DNA of 12,218 bases. Origin: Dehalococcoidia bacterium (GTDB taxonomy: Bacteria; Chloroflexota; Dehalococcoidia; SM23-28-2; RBG-16-64-32). This document shows, in pieces, positions 6,361 to 12,218 of the stretch. The stretch lies in the NCBI GenBank assembly GCA_030690405.1, contig JAUYGU010000102.1, positions 1 through 12,218 on the forward strand, in the 5' to 3' direction. Positions within the stretch are counted from its first letter, which is position 1. Each line of letters starts with the position of its first letter. A program made the translations under genes and the position numbers. The notes below the pieces were generated by a model. The model ran no database searches. It saw only the letters and a list, made by a program, of their open reading frames with translations, and was not told where the DNA came from.

Positions 6361-7206
6361 TTGGCCGTTCGCATAGTCACGGACAGTACCGCCGACCTTC
6401 CCCTTGAGTTCGCCCATGCTCTGGGAATCTCTGTCGTTCCGCTCAGCGTCATCTTCGGCGAAGAGGCGTACCGCGAGGGGATCGAGATTAGCCAAGACCT
6501 GTTCTACGACAAGCTGATAAACGATAAGGCCCTCCCCACCACCTCGGCTCCCTCAATTGGCGATTTCCTGGAGGTGTATGAGTCGCAGCTGAAGGAGGCC
6601 GATGAGATCGTCTCCATACATATCTCCTCGAAGCTGTCGGCGACATATAACAACGCCTGCCAGGCAGCGCAGATCCTAGGCGACCGTGGAGCGCGGATAG
6701 AGGTGATCGATTCGCAGGTGGTCTCGCTGGGTCTGTCGTTTGCGACGACGGCGGCGGCACGGGTCGCACGGGACGGCGGAGACATCGATCAAATAAGAGA
6801 GGTTGTGGACAGCACGATACGGCGTATCCGTATCTACATCTTGCTGGACACGCTGGAGTACGTGCGGCGGGGAGGGCGCATCGGCCGGGCCAGGGCATTC
6901 CTGGGGGGGATCCTCAGGGTAAAACCGTTGCTTGAGCTGCGGGACGGTGAGGTCCATCCTTACGAGCGCCTGAGGACGAAGGCGCACGCTCTGGATCGGC
7001 TGTTTCAGATCGCGACCTCGTACCCCAACCTTCAGGAAGTGGCCATTGGCTACTCCACCAACCCGCAGGACGCACACGATTTTGAACAGCGTCTGGCGGC
7101 GGTCATGCCGAACGTGAATATCTGGGTGGCACGCTTTGGTCCGGTGATCGGGACGCACGGAGGCCCGGGCGTACTGGGACTTGGTCTGCTTGAGGGAGAA
7201 GAGTAG
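6361..7206 (+). CDS. DegV family protein (fatty-acid-binding)
   Basis: DegV proteins bind a long-chain fatty acid; in Gram-positives the related FakB hands it to a fatty acid kinase (FakA). Here 281 aa cover the whole family length. The family landmarks are present in order: RIVTDSTADLP (4-14), TTSAPSIGDF, the phosphate-loop-like IHISSKLSATYNNA, IDSQVVSLGL, LEYVRRGGRIG and KPLLELRDGE. The start is a TTG fixed by AAGGAGG five bases upstream. No FakA partner is in the window. The gene has visibly more A/T-rich codons (ATA, AGA, AAA) than its neighbours and lies between the two copies of the tRNA 3'-end repeat, which could mean transfer. It stands alone on the plus strand and ends at a hairpin. 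The ligand is inferred from the family. Confidence 0.93.
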   Translation: MAVRIVTDSTADLPLEFAHALGISVVPLSVIFGEEAYREGIEISQDLFYDKLINDKALPTTSAPSIGDFLEVYESQLKEADEIVSIHISSKLSATYNNACQAAQILGDRGARIEVIDSQVVSLGLSFATTAAARVARDGGDIDQIREVVDSTIRRIRIYILLDTLEYVRRGGRIGRARAFLGGILRVKPLLELRDGEVHPYERLRTKAHALDRLFQIATSYPNLQEVAIGYSTNPQDAHDFEQRLAAVMPNVNIWVARFGPVIGTHGGPGVLGLGLLEGEE

Positions 7207-7216
7207 CCGCTTGGGG

Positions 7217-7261
7217 GAGGCGCTTCACGGCCATCCGAGCCCCAGTAACCGTGAGCGCCTC
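7217..7261 (+). terminator. Inverted repeat after degV, possible terminator
   Basis: GAGGCGCTTCACGG (7217-7230) pairs with CCGTGAGCGCCTC (7249-7261) in a 13-bp stem with one bulged T and an 18-base loop. It starts ten bases after the degV stop. No T-tract follows, so it may be a factor-dependent terminator or mRNA-end stabiliser. GAGCGCCTCT recurs at 7327-7336, followed by TTCTTTC, and could pair with the same left arm as an alternative form. Confidence 0.45.
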
Positions 7262-7469
7262 TCGGCGTTATACCATTGGCGCTTACCGGGTCTCATCGCC
7301 GCACCCCCGCGACTACATGGGCTTGGGAGCGCCTCTTTCTTTCGGGGTTCGGGCCGCCGAGGTTGTGCGCGAGGGGTGGGCGGCTGTCAACGACGCTCGG
7401 CCATAATCGCCCGGGCAAGGGGTGGCGTGCGGCTGCATTCGCAGTCCTGAGGTGCGAACGCAGGTTCGT

Positions 7470-8159
7470 CTATGGCGCCACGTCGGTCGTGCGCACCGCG
7501 CATCCGTTGCCCCCTCCGACGGCCGAGAGGCAGCTACCTTCGTCGTCGATCATCTGCACGGTCGCACTGACGTACGCGACGATCCCAAGTACGCAGACCA
7601 CCGCGATAACGCCCGTAACGGCGCGCGAGACCCTCAAGGAGGTGCGATACGTCGGCTCGCGGTGGAACCGGTCGAGGAGAGCGCCAACGATCACCCCGTT
7701 CAGCAGAAACAGGCCTGAGAAGAGCGCGATCACCATCACGACCGGCTCGAATATCTGGAAGTCGGCGTTATGTGTGTCGAACAGCAGCTGACCGACCGTG
7801 AGCAGCGATACGATACCGTAGGTCAGCCCCTTCCACGCGGCGGGTACCGGCAGCCAGCGGCGCAGCCCGAGGTACACTGCGCCACCCATCACGCCGGCGA
7901 TCGTGCCAAGAAGCAGGAGGTTGACCGTCCCGCCGAACGTTATATCGCCGACCGTGGCCTCTGCATCCGTCAGCACGCCGTCGCGATCGGGATTAGCGAG
8001 GGCGATGATGCGCATGACGACCCGAGCCCCCACGCCCGCGGAGATTACGCCTGCGAGGGCGCCCTCAGCGACTGCCCAACGCATAGGTCCAGACGCCTGC
8101 CAGACTGAGCGGAAGCGCGACGGCGGAAGCGCAGTGTCCGGAAAATCGGGTGAAATCAC
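7470..8159 (-). CDS. Multi-pass membrane protein of unknown function
   Basis: I do not recognise a named family. The 229-aa product has about four hydrophobic spans: around 29-50 (AVAEGALAGVISAGVGARVVM), 78-100 (VNLLLLGTIAGVMGGAVYLGL), 133-160 (VVMVIALFSGLFLLNGVIVGAL) and 180-198 (VTGVIAVVCVLGIVAYV). Between spans one and two lies NPDRDGVLTDAEATVGD, whose first 12 residues fit the EF-hand calcium loop (ligand positions 1, 3, 5, 9 and 12, Gly at 6). The C-terminal tail holds two cysteines (SCLSAVGGGNGC) that could form a disulfide outside the cell. The GTG start has GGAGG seven bases upstream. The start lies 41 bases downstream of the tRNA-Arg 3' end on the same strand, and the gene converges with degV. 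Confidence 0.75.
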   Translation of the reverse strand: MISPDFPDTALPPSRFRSVWQASGPMRWAVAEGALAGVISAGVGARVVMRIIALANPDRDGVLTDAEATVGDITFGGTVNLLLLGTIAGVMGGAVYLGLRRWLPVPAAWKGLTYGIVSLLTVGQLLFDTHNADFQIFEPVVMVIALFSGLFLLNGVIVGALLDRFHREPTYRTSLRVSRAVTGVIAVVCVLGIVAYVSATVQMIDDEGSCLSAVGGGNGCAVRTTDVAP

Positions 8160-8194
8160 AGATCAGCCTCCGGACGAGGGTAACACACGCAAGA

Positions 8195-8226
8195 CAGACT
8201 GGCGCCCCCGCCAGGACTCGAACCTG
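8195..8226 (-). repeat. Proximal copy of the tRNA 3'-end direct repeat
   Basis: This copy comprises the 3' end of the intact tRNA-Arg gene plus five flanking bases. It is duplicated at 6204-6235 with one mismatch. Confidence 0.6.
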
Positions 8227-8276
8227 GAACCTACTGCTTAGAAGGCAGCCGCTCTGTCCACTTGAGCTACGGGGGC
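8200..8276 (-). tRNA. tRNA-Arg (anticodon TCT)
   Basis: A complete cloverleaf can be drawn on the minus strand. The acceptor GCCCCCG pairs with CGGGGGC, the discriminator is G, and CCA is encoded. The D stem is GCTC/GAGC. The anticodon stem GCTGC/GCAGT (one G-T pair) carries the loop CTTCTAA with anticodon TCT at 8240-8242. The variable loop is AGGTT, and the T stem CCAGG/CCTGG has the loop TTCGAGT. It reads AGA codons, plus AGG by wobble. It lies 13 bases after the hairpin that ends the upstream gene. Its 3' end is duplicated about 2 kb away. Confidence 0.95.
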
Positions 8277-8289
8277 ACCCGAAGAGATT

Positions 8290-8320
8290 CTAGCTCCCGC
8301 GCCCGGCGCGCGGTAGCTAG
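8290..8320 (-). terminator. Hairpin terminator at the end of the HALEH (DUF6391-type) gene
   Basis: CTAGCT(C)CCGCGC (8290-8302) pairs with GCGCGG(T)AGCTAG (8308-8320): 12 base pairs with one internal mismatch and a five-base loop. On the minus strand the stem begins at the TAG stop of the upstream gene and is followed by AATCTCTTC, a weak pyrimidine tail. It would separate that gene from the tRNA-Arg. Confidence 0.55.
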
Positions 8321-8811
8321 GCTCGCACCGGCGCGGTGCGCACCTTATGGAGGTGAGGGAAGCGTCTGCCCATCGGCTCGACCGATACGATCCGCACCCC
8401 GTCCAGCTCCGGCGACGTGGTGAAGTGCTTCTGGGCCAGCCGGCCGAGGGGCTGCGCCGCGAGCACGGCGACCATCGCCGCCATGATGACGCCGGGAAGC
8501 CCCTCCAGCCGCGTCCGTCCACCCATTGCGAACAGGGACGCGAAGCCAGCCAGGACGCCCGCGACGGCCAGGTTGGTGCCGCAGAGGGGCGATATCGCCA
8601 GGTGGGACTCGCCTCGCTGCAGCCGCGTCAGCCCCTCGTGGGCCAGCTCTCGGAGCGTCTCGGTGGGGATATCGCCGTAGATATAGAAGCCGTCCGGCGC
8701 CGCCCGCCCCAGCACCCTGATGTTCGGCCCGTGCCGGCTCAGCAGTATGCTTATGGTGGCGTGCTCCAGGGCGTGGTTGCGACGGACTGCATTGACTACT
8801 CGTTTTAGCAT
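8317..8811 (-). CDS. DUF6391-type small membrane protein with an HALEH motif
   Basis: This 164-aa protein matches, from memory, the uncharacterised DUF6391 family. Its hallmark is RRNHALEHATISILLSRHG near the N-terminus (10-28). Within it H13-A-L-E16-H17 has the HxxEH spacing of inverted-zincin metal sites, though the protein is far smaller than those peptidases. Residues 31-78 form a soluble segment ending in SHLAISPLCGTN. Two hydrophobic helices follow (about 80-97 and 105-121). A short basic tail (HLHKVRTAPVRA) closes it. The ATG is set by GGAGG five bases upstream (8817-8821). An extended -10 lies ahead, so it may be transcribed apart from the lipoprotein gene 52 bases upstream. Function is unknown; a metal site is my inference from the H/E/H spacing. 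Confidence 0.8.
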   Translation of the reverse strand: MLKRVVNAVRRNHALEHATISILLSRHGPNIRVLGRAAPDGFYIYGDIPTETLRELAHEGLTRLQRGESHLAISPLCGTNLAVAGVLAGFASLFAMGGRTRLEGLPGVIMAAMVAVLAAQPLGRLAQKHFTTSPELDGVRIVSVEPMGRRFPHLHKVRTAPVRA

Positions 8812-8828
8812 TTACGCCTCCGTTAGCG

Positions 8829-8837
8829 AGTATATCA
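8829..8837 (-). promoter_or_regulatory. Extended -10 promoter of the HALEH (DUF6391-type) gene
   Basis: TGATATACT on the minus strand combines a TGn extension with TATACT (five of six to consensus). It lies in the 52-base gap after the lipoprotein stop, 17 bases before the ATG. No good -35 is visible, as expected for an extended -10 type. Confidence 0.45.
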
Positions 8838-8863
8838 TAAGCCTGCTCAACCCCGGCGCCGCG

Positions 8864-10195
8864 TCACTCCGCCGCCAACCAGCCGACGGGCCTGATCTCC
8901 GTCCCTTCCGGCGCCGCCGGACGCTGCCCGTTCACCGATACGAACACGAGCCGCGCCGAGCCGGGGTTGCCGAGAGACTCTCCCGAGAAGGAGGTGACGG
9001 CGAGGAACTTGCCGTCCGGTGACCAGCTCAGCGGCTGGTCGAACCCCTTGCCGGGCGGCGGCAGGAACAGGGGCTTACCGCCGTCCAGGGGAACGACGGC
9101 GACCCTTCCGGGCTCGCTGCCGGCGGGGAGCTGGCCGATGGCTACGCTCTTGCCGTCGGGGTGCCAGGCGGGGCTGAGCTGGTCGCCCGGGGCGAGGCCG
9201 GCCGGCGATTGCAGGGCCGAGATCTCCTTGCTCTCGATGTCCGCTACGTAGGTGCGGGAGACGAACTGGCCCTCGACGAGCCCCGGCACCAGGAAGGCGA
9301 CCCGAGTCGCGTCGGGGGAGAGGGCGTAGTCGCGGGCTATCTGGTCGCTGAGGACGAGGAAGACGTCGCCGGCCAGTGGCGCGTTCGGCGAGGGCGCCGG
9401 TGGCGGCGTTCCGGCAGTCGCCGTCGCCGTCGCATCGGCGATGGCGGTGGCGGTCGCAACCGCCTCGCCACTGGCGGGCCCGTAGCGGCCCAGATAGCTT
9501 CCGCTCTCGGTGCCGCCCTGTATCTGCACGAAGTACATCGTCGCGCTCTTGGCGTCGAAGCCCAGCGGTATGTAGGAGAGGACATCGCTCACGTGCTGGC
9601 GCAGCACGGTCCGCACCGGCGGCGGCTTCTCTTCGTCACCCGGCTTCGGCTCTGACAGGTCAACCAGTATGACCGTCACGTCCTCGCCAGCGTTACGCCG
9701 GAGAAACAGCAGAGCGCCGTCCGGCGACCAGCGCGGCACGGTGAGGAGGTCCACTCCCTTCGCAACGAGCTTCGGCTTCCCCGACTTGATGTCCAGGACG
9801 TAGGCCTCGGCGTCCGTGTTGGAGGAGAGCGCTTCGTCCGGCTTGACCGTGTAGGCGATCTTCTTGCCGTCCGGGGAGAGCGCGGGCGTTATCGCCCAGC
9901 CCGTCTTGTGCGGAACGCTGGCGACCTGCACGCGATCCGTGGGGTCGTCCGGCTTGATACTCCAGATGATGTCCGCATCAGCGCCGAACTCGCTGTAGAG
10001 AAAGCGGTAGTTCGCCGGCTCCAGCGGCGGCTGCGGCGTCGCCGTAGGCGTTCCGGAGACCGGAGAGCCGTTCCCGGGCGAAGGAGAGGGCGTCGCCTGG
10101 CCGCCGGAGCCGCCGCAGGCGGAGGAGACCAGCGCCACCGCAACGACGGCGGCTGCCGCCAGCGAGAGCCTCAGCCCTGTCAATTGGACCCGCAT
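8864..10195 (-). CDS. Secreted lipoprotein with TolB/WD40-like (PD40) beta-propeller
   Basis: The N-terminus is a lipoprotein signal: a basic start (MRVQLTGLR), a hydrophobic stretch (LSLAAAAVVAVALV) and a lipobox SSAC with Cys at 27. The mature protein should be anchored outside the membrane. A Ser/Thr/Pro-rich linker (about 35-58) follows. The rest reads as a propeller with at least five PD40-type blades: TPALSPDGKKIAY, PRWSPDGALLFL, YALSPDATRVAFL, PAWHPDGKSVAIG and LSWSPDGKFLAV. A low-complexity Ala/Thr/Pro insertion (VATATAIADATATATAG and on to PAPSPNAP, about 245-275) sits inside the propeller, probably as a loop. No convincing Shine-Dalgarno precedes the ATG. The start is chosen because the signal peptide begins there. 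Total length is 443 aa. The likely role is envelope binding or scaffold; the ligand is unknown. Confidence 0.88.
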   Translation of the reverse strand: MRVQLTGLRLSLAAAAVVAVALVSSACGGSGGQATPSPSPGNGSPVSGTPTATPQPPLEPANYRFLYSEFGADADIIWSIKPDDPTDRVQVASVPHKTGWAITPALSPDGKKIAYTVKPDEALSSNTDAEAYVLDIKSGKPKLVAKGVDLLTVPRWSPDGALLFLRRNAGEDVTVILVDLSEPKPGDEEKPPPVRTVLRQHVSDVLSYIPLGFDAKSATMYFVQIQGGTESGSYLGRYGPASGEAVATATAIADATATATAGTPPPAPSPNAPLAGDVFLVLSDQIARDYALSPDATRVAFLVPGLVEGQFVSRTYVADIESKEISALQSPAGLAPGDQLSPAWHPDGKSVAIGQLPAGSEPGRVAVVPLDGGKPLFLPPPGKGFDQPLSWSPDGKFLAVTSFSGESLGNPGSARLVFVSVNGQRPAAPEGTEIRPVGWLAAE

Positions 10196-10252
10196 ACAAG
10201 TTACAACGCCCCAGCCGCCGGAGGGGCTAACGGACGGGGATACGACCGCCGC

Positions 10253-10915
10253 TCACGATTCGTCCTCGCTGGGTATGATGTGGCCCTCCTCGCGCAGCGC
10301 CTCGCGGACGCGCCGGTACACGTAGTAGGCGATGAGCAACGCCAGGGCGACGGCGATGGGCAGCGACACAGGCCGCAGCCAGCCGGTCAGGCGCTCCCAG
10401 TGCTCGCCGAGCGCGTACCCGCCGGCGGCCAGACCGAAAGACCACGGGTAGGAGCCGGCGAAGGTGAGGGCGCTGAAGCGCCAGACGTTCATCCGGGTCA
10501 CGCCGGCGGGGACGCTGATGAACGTGCGGACGACCGGCAGCAGGCGGCTGACCAGGACCGCTGGTTCGCCGTAGCGGGCGAACCAGCGGTCCGCCAGGTC
10601 CAGCTCGCGGTGGGTGATGAAGACGTAGCGGCCGTAGCGCTGGAGGAAGGGGCGGCCGCCCCAGGCGCCGGCGTAGTAGGCCACCAACGAGCCGATGGTG
10701 TTGCCGAGGGCGCCGTAGAACGCGGCGAGAAACAGCCACTCGAAGCCGAGACCGCGGTCCTTGACCAGCAGCCAGCCGGCCAGTGGCATGATGATCTCGC
10801 TGGGGAAGGGGATAGCCGCGCTTTCCACGGCCATGAGGAAGACTACGCCGGGCCACTGTACCGTGTCGTAGACGTAGGTGGCGACGTCAAGCAGCGCGTT
10901 TTCGATACCGAACAG
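10253..10915 (-). CDS. DedA family (SNARE-associated) membrane protein
   Basis: DedA proteins are polytopic membrane proteins, several of which flip undecaprenyl phosphate or other lipids. The family core is clear: VESAAIPFPSEIIMPLAGWL near the N-terminus with its Glu pair, then ALGNTIGSLVAYYAG, the signature SRLLPVVRTFISVPAGVTRM, FSALTFAGSYPWSF, and a last TM segment before a charged tail. The frame stays open far upstream, but that part is antisense to the AIR-synthase-like gene. No ATG, GTG or TTG lies in frame near the expected N-terminus. CTG at 10915 is preceded 11 bases upstream by GGGAGG (10927-10932) and gives about 220 aa, so I mark it as the likely start with low certainty. An indel near 10915-10960 is the alternative. 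It lies 57 bases upstream of the lipoprotein gene on the same strand. Confidence 0.9.
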   Translation of the reverse strand: MFGIENALLDVATYVYDTVQWPGVVFLMAVESAAIPFPSEIIMPLAGWLLVKDRGLGFEWLFLAAFYGALGNTIGSLVAYYAGAWGGRPFLQRYGRYVFITHRELDLADRWFARYGEPAVLVSRLLPVVRTFISVPAGVTRMNVWRFSALTFAGSYPWSFGLAAGGYALGEHWERLTGWLRPVSLPIAVALALLIAYYVYRRVREALREEGHIIPSEDES

Positions 10916-10956
10916 CTCTGGCCTGACCTCCCAACCCTGCCTGCCTTCCAGTGACC

Positions 10957-10962
10957 AGTATA
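10957..10962 (-). promoter_or_regulatory. Probable -10 box of the dedA gene
   Basis: TATACT on the minus strand (five of six to consensus) would start RNA near 10950, just before the GGGAGG at 10927-10932. The -35 region is poor. If correct, it excludes the far-upstream starts of the dedA frame. Confidence 0.35.
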
Positions 10963-10992
10963 GAGCCCGACCTGGCCGCGGGCCAGCAGCGG

Positions 10993-11021
10993 TTGACAGC
11001 GGCGTCGCCGCGGCCAATGAT
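10993..11021 (+). promoter_or_regulatory. Possible promoter of the AIR-synthase-like gene
   Basis: A perfect TTGACA (10993-10998) is followed by a 17-base spacer and AATGAT (11016-11021), which matches the -10 consensus at only three positions. RNA would start about 11028, giving a nearly leaderless message for the ATG at 11031, which has no Shine-Dalgarno. It forms a divergent pair with the dedA -10. Confidence 0.35.
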
Positions 11022-11030
11022 GCGGGCAAG

Positions 11031-12053
11031 ATGGACGTCGGCAAGCTGCCCAACGAGCTGCTGGCGCGGCTCCTGGCCCGCGTGCGGCAGCGCGACCCGC
11101 GCGTTGTGCTTGGTCCCGCGGTCGGGCGCGATGCTGCCGTCATCGACGCCGGCGGCGAACGGCTGCTGGTGGCCAAGACCGACCCCGTCACCTTCGCCAG
11201 CGACCACATCGGCTGGTACGCCGTCCACGTCAACGCCAACGACATCGCCTGCATGGGAGCCCGCCCGTCCTGGTTCCTGGCCACGATCCTCCTGCCGGAA
11301 GGGGCGTCCGAACGGCAGGCCGAGACGATCTTCGGCCAGGTGGTCGACGCCTGCGAGGCCCTGGGCGTGGAGCTGGTAGGGGGCCACACGGAGATCACCC
11401 TGGGCCTCGACCGGCCGATCGTCGTCGGCGCGATGCTGGGCGAGGCGGACCGCGAGGTGCTGGTCCAGCCCGCCGGTGCCCGCAAGGGCGACGCGCTGCT
11501 CCTCACCAAGGGGATCGCCATCGAGGGTACGGCGGTGCTGGCGCGCGAGGCCGGCGACCGGCTGAGGGATCTGGGCGTGCCGGAGGCCGCGCTGGAGACG
11601 GCCCGCGGCTACATCTTCCAGCCGGGAATCAGCGTAGTACAAGATGCGCGGGCGGTCTGCGAGGCGGTGCGCGCGGCCGGCGGCTCCGTCCACGCGATGC
11701 ACGACCCGACGGAAGGGGGCCTGGCGACCGCACTCTACGAGCTGGCGGAGGCGTCCGGCCTGGGCGTGGCGGTGCAGGAGGAGGCGGTGGTGGTGCTGCC
11801 GGAGACGGAAGCGGTCTGTGCCGCCGGCTCGCTCTCGCCGTGGGGGTTGCTCGCCTCCGGGGCGCTGCTGGCCGCCGTGGCGGAGGGAGACTGCGAGACG
11901 GCGCTGGCGGCGCTCAAGACGGCGGGGATCGAAGCCGCCAGGATCGGCAGTATGGTCAAGCCGGAGGCGGGGGTTATAATGGTGGCGCAAGCCCGAAGCA
12001 CGATGGTACCCCGCTTTGCCAGGGATGAGGTAGCGCGCTTCCTGGCGGGCTAG
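11031..12053 (+). CDS. AIR synthase-related protein (PurM/HypE/SelD superfamily)
   Basis: The fold is that of ATP-dependent enzymes such as PurM, HypE and ThiL. At 340 aa it shows the N-terminal nucleotide segment GRDAAVI (about 34-40), AKTDPVTF and NANDIACMGARPSWFLATILLPEG. Later come LVGGHTEITLG, the glycine-rich MHDPTEGGLATALYELAEAS and a C-terminal SPWGLLASGALLAAV. HypE, the hydrogenase factor, ends in a PRIC cysteine tail; this protein ends ARFLAG and has no such cysteine. SelD's catalytic Cys/Sec loop is also absent. It is therefore probably an uncharacterised AIR-synthase-like enzyme and not a hydrogenase or selenium factor. No hydrogenase, purine or thiamine gene is nearby. The ATG at 11031 fits the N-terminus of relatives; the 51 extra codons upstream overlap the dedA start region and are not used. 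Confidence 0.87.
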   Translation: MDVGKLPNELLARLLARVRQRDPRVVLGPAVGRDAAVIDAGGERLLVAKTDPVTFASDHIGWYAVHVNANDIACMGARPSWFLATILLPEGASERQAETIFGQVVDACEALGVELVGGHTEITLGLDRPIVVGAMLGEADREVLVQPAGARKGDALLLTKGIAIEGTAVLAREAGDRLRDLGVPEAALETARGYIFQPGISVVQDARAVCEAVRAAGGSVHAMHDPTEGGLATALYELAEASGLGVAVQEEAVVVLPETEAVCAAGSLSPWGLLASGALLAAVAEGDCETALAALKTAGIEAARIGSMVKPEAGVIMVAQARSTMVPRFARDEVARFLAG

Positions 12054-12061
12054 AGGGCGTG

Positions 12062-12088
12062 GCGGCCCCGAGAACGAATCGGGGCCGC
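12062..12088 (+). terminator. Strong hairpin between the AIR-synthase-like gene and the next gene
   Basis: GCGGCCCCGA (12062-12071) and TCGGGGCCGC (12079-12088) form a perfect 10-bp stem with the loop GAACGAA. It lies nine bases after the stop codon. It has no U-tract (TGGCAAAGAG follows), so it is either a U-less terminator of the kind common in high-GC bacteria or an RNA-processing element within an operon. Confidence 0.5.
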
Positions 12089-12120
12089 TGGCAAAGAGAC
12101 GATCTAGGAGGCTGGGAGAC

Positions 12121-12218
12121 GTGGCAACCAAGAAGCCGGCGACGATTGGACAGCTCCGCGAGTCAGGCTACAAGGTCCTGACGGTCAAGCAGGAGATGCG
12201 CAAGAACCTGATCGAGCG
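12121..12218 (+). CDS. Start of a probable magnesium-chelatase-like AAA+ ATPase (partial)
   Basis: The frame opens with GTG at 12121 and runs off the window after 32 codons: MATKKPATIGQLRESGYKVL, then TVKQEMRKNLIER. The pattern of TIGQLRESGYK, then VKxEMRxNLIxR resembles, from memory, the N-terminus of ChlI/BchI-like (magnesium chelatase or MoxR-type) ATPases found in Actinobacteria and Chloroflexota. Walker motifs would lie beyond the end. TAGGAGG nine bases upstream supports the start. It follows the AIR-synthase-like gene by 67 bases with a hairpin between. The family call is tentative; that a gene starts here is much surer. Confidence 0.6.
   Translation, partial: MATKKPATIGQLRESGYKVLTVKQEMRKNLIE

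Noticed and set aside
6039..6407. 122-codon plus-strand frame before degV
   Set aside because: It reads through the tRNA-like element and into degV in another frame, and has no ribosome-binding site.
10916..11521. Upstream extension of the DedA frame to 422 residues
   Set aside because: The extra 200 residues are antisense to the AIR-synthase-like gene, are Ser/Arg-rich, and match nothing in DedA proteins.
10887..12131. 414-codon minus-strand frame opposite the AIR-synthase-like gene
   Set aside because: His/Arg-rich nonsense translation antisense to a clear enzyme gene.
1..12218. CRISPR array, insertion sequence, phage genes, toxin-antitoxin pair or riboswitch
   Set aside because: I saw no regularly spaced repeats, transposase or integrase motifs, terminal inverted repeats around a gene, or known riboswitch cores on either strand.

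Overview
This is a 12.2 kb GC-rich stretch of bacterial chromosome. It is dense with genes and uses GTG, TTG and probably CTG starts as well as ATG, mostly with strong GGAGG ribosome-binding sites. The mix of genes looks most like Chloroflexota (Dehalococcoidia-like), with some actinobacterial flavour. The mix is an alkyl-DHAP-synthase-like flavoprotein next to GlpD and a lipid kinase, an HALEH membrane protein that I match from memory to DUF6391, a stand-alone AIR-synthase-like protein, a magnesium-chelatase-like ATPase start, and a TA/TP-rich lipoprotein propeller. The lineage is an inference from gene content only.

Left part (1-6010, all minus strand). Reading 5'->3' on the minus strand there is a 39-aa small protein with a near-perfect Shine-Dalgarno. 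Then comes a tightly overlapping three-gene operon: an alkyldihydroxyacetonephosphate-synthase-like FAD enzyme, aerobic glycerol-3-phosphate dehydrogenase (GlpD), and a diacylglycerol-kinase-family lipid kinase. A glutamine-synthetase-family ligase follows, with its own promoter. GlpD makes DHAP, the AGPS-like enzyme would act on acyl-DHAP, and the kinase would phosphorylate a lipid. Together they suggest a glycerolipid or ether-lipid module.

Middle (6010-8280). A gene-free stretch carries a degenerate tRNA-like sequence. Its 3' end (6204-6235) repeats the 3' end of the intact tRNA-Arg(TCT) at 8200-8276, with 31 of 32 bases identical and in the same orientation. Between the two copies lie a plus-strand DegV-family protein and a convergent four-TM membrane protein with an EF-hand-like loop. 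This is the layout left by site-specific integration at a tRNA 3' end, but no integrase is present.

Right part (8280-12218). On the minus strand are a DedA-family membrane protein, a secreted beta-propeller lipoprotein and the HALEH (DUF6391-type) protein, which ends in a hairpin just before the tRNA-Arg. Diverging from DedA, on the plus strand, is an AIR-synthase/HypE-like protein that lacks the HypE C-terminal cysteine tail. It is followed by a strong hairpin and the first 32 codons of a probable AAA+ (magnesium-chelatase-like) ATPase that runs off the window. I see no CRISPR array, phage genes, insertion sequence or riboswitch. The most interesting leads are the lipid operon, the tRNA-end duplication and the 39-aa gene.
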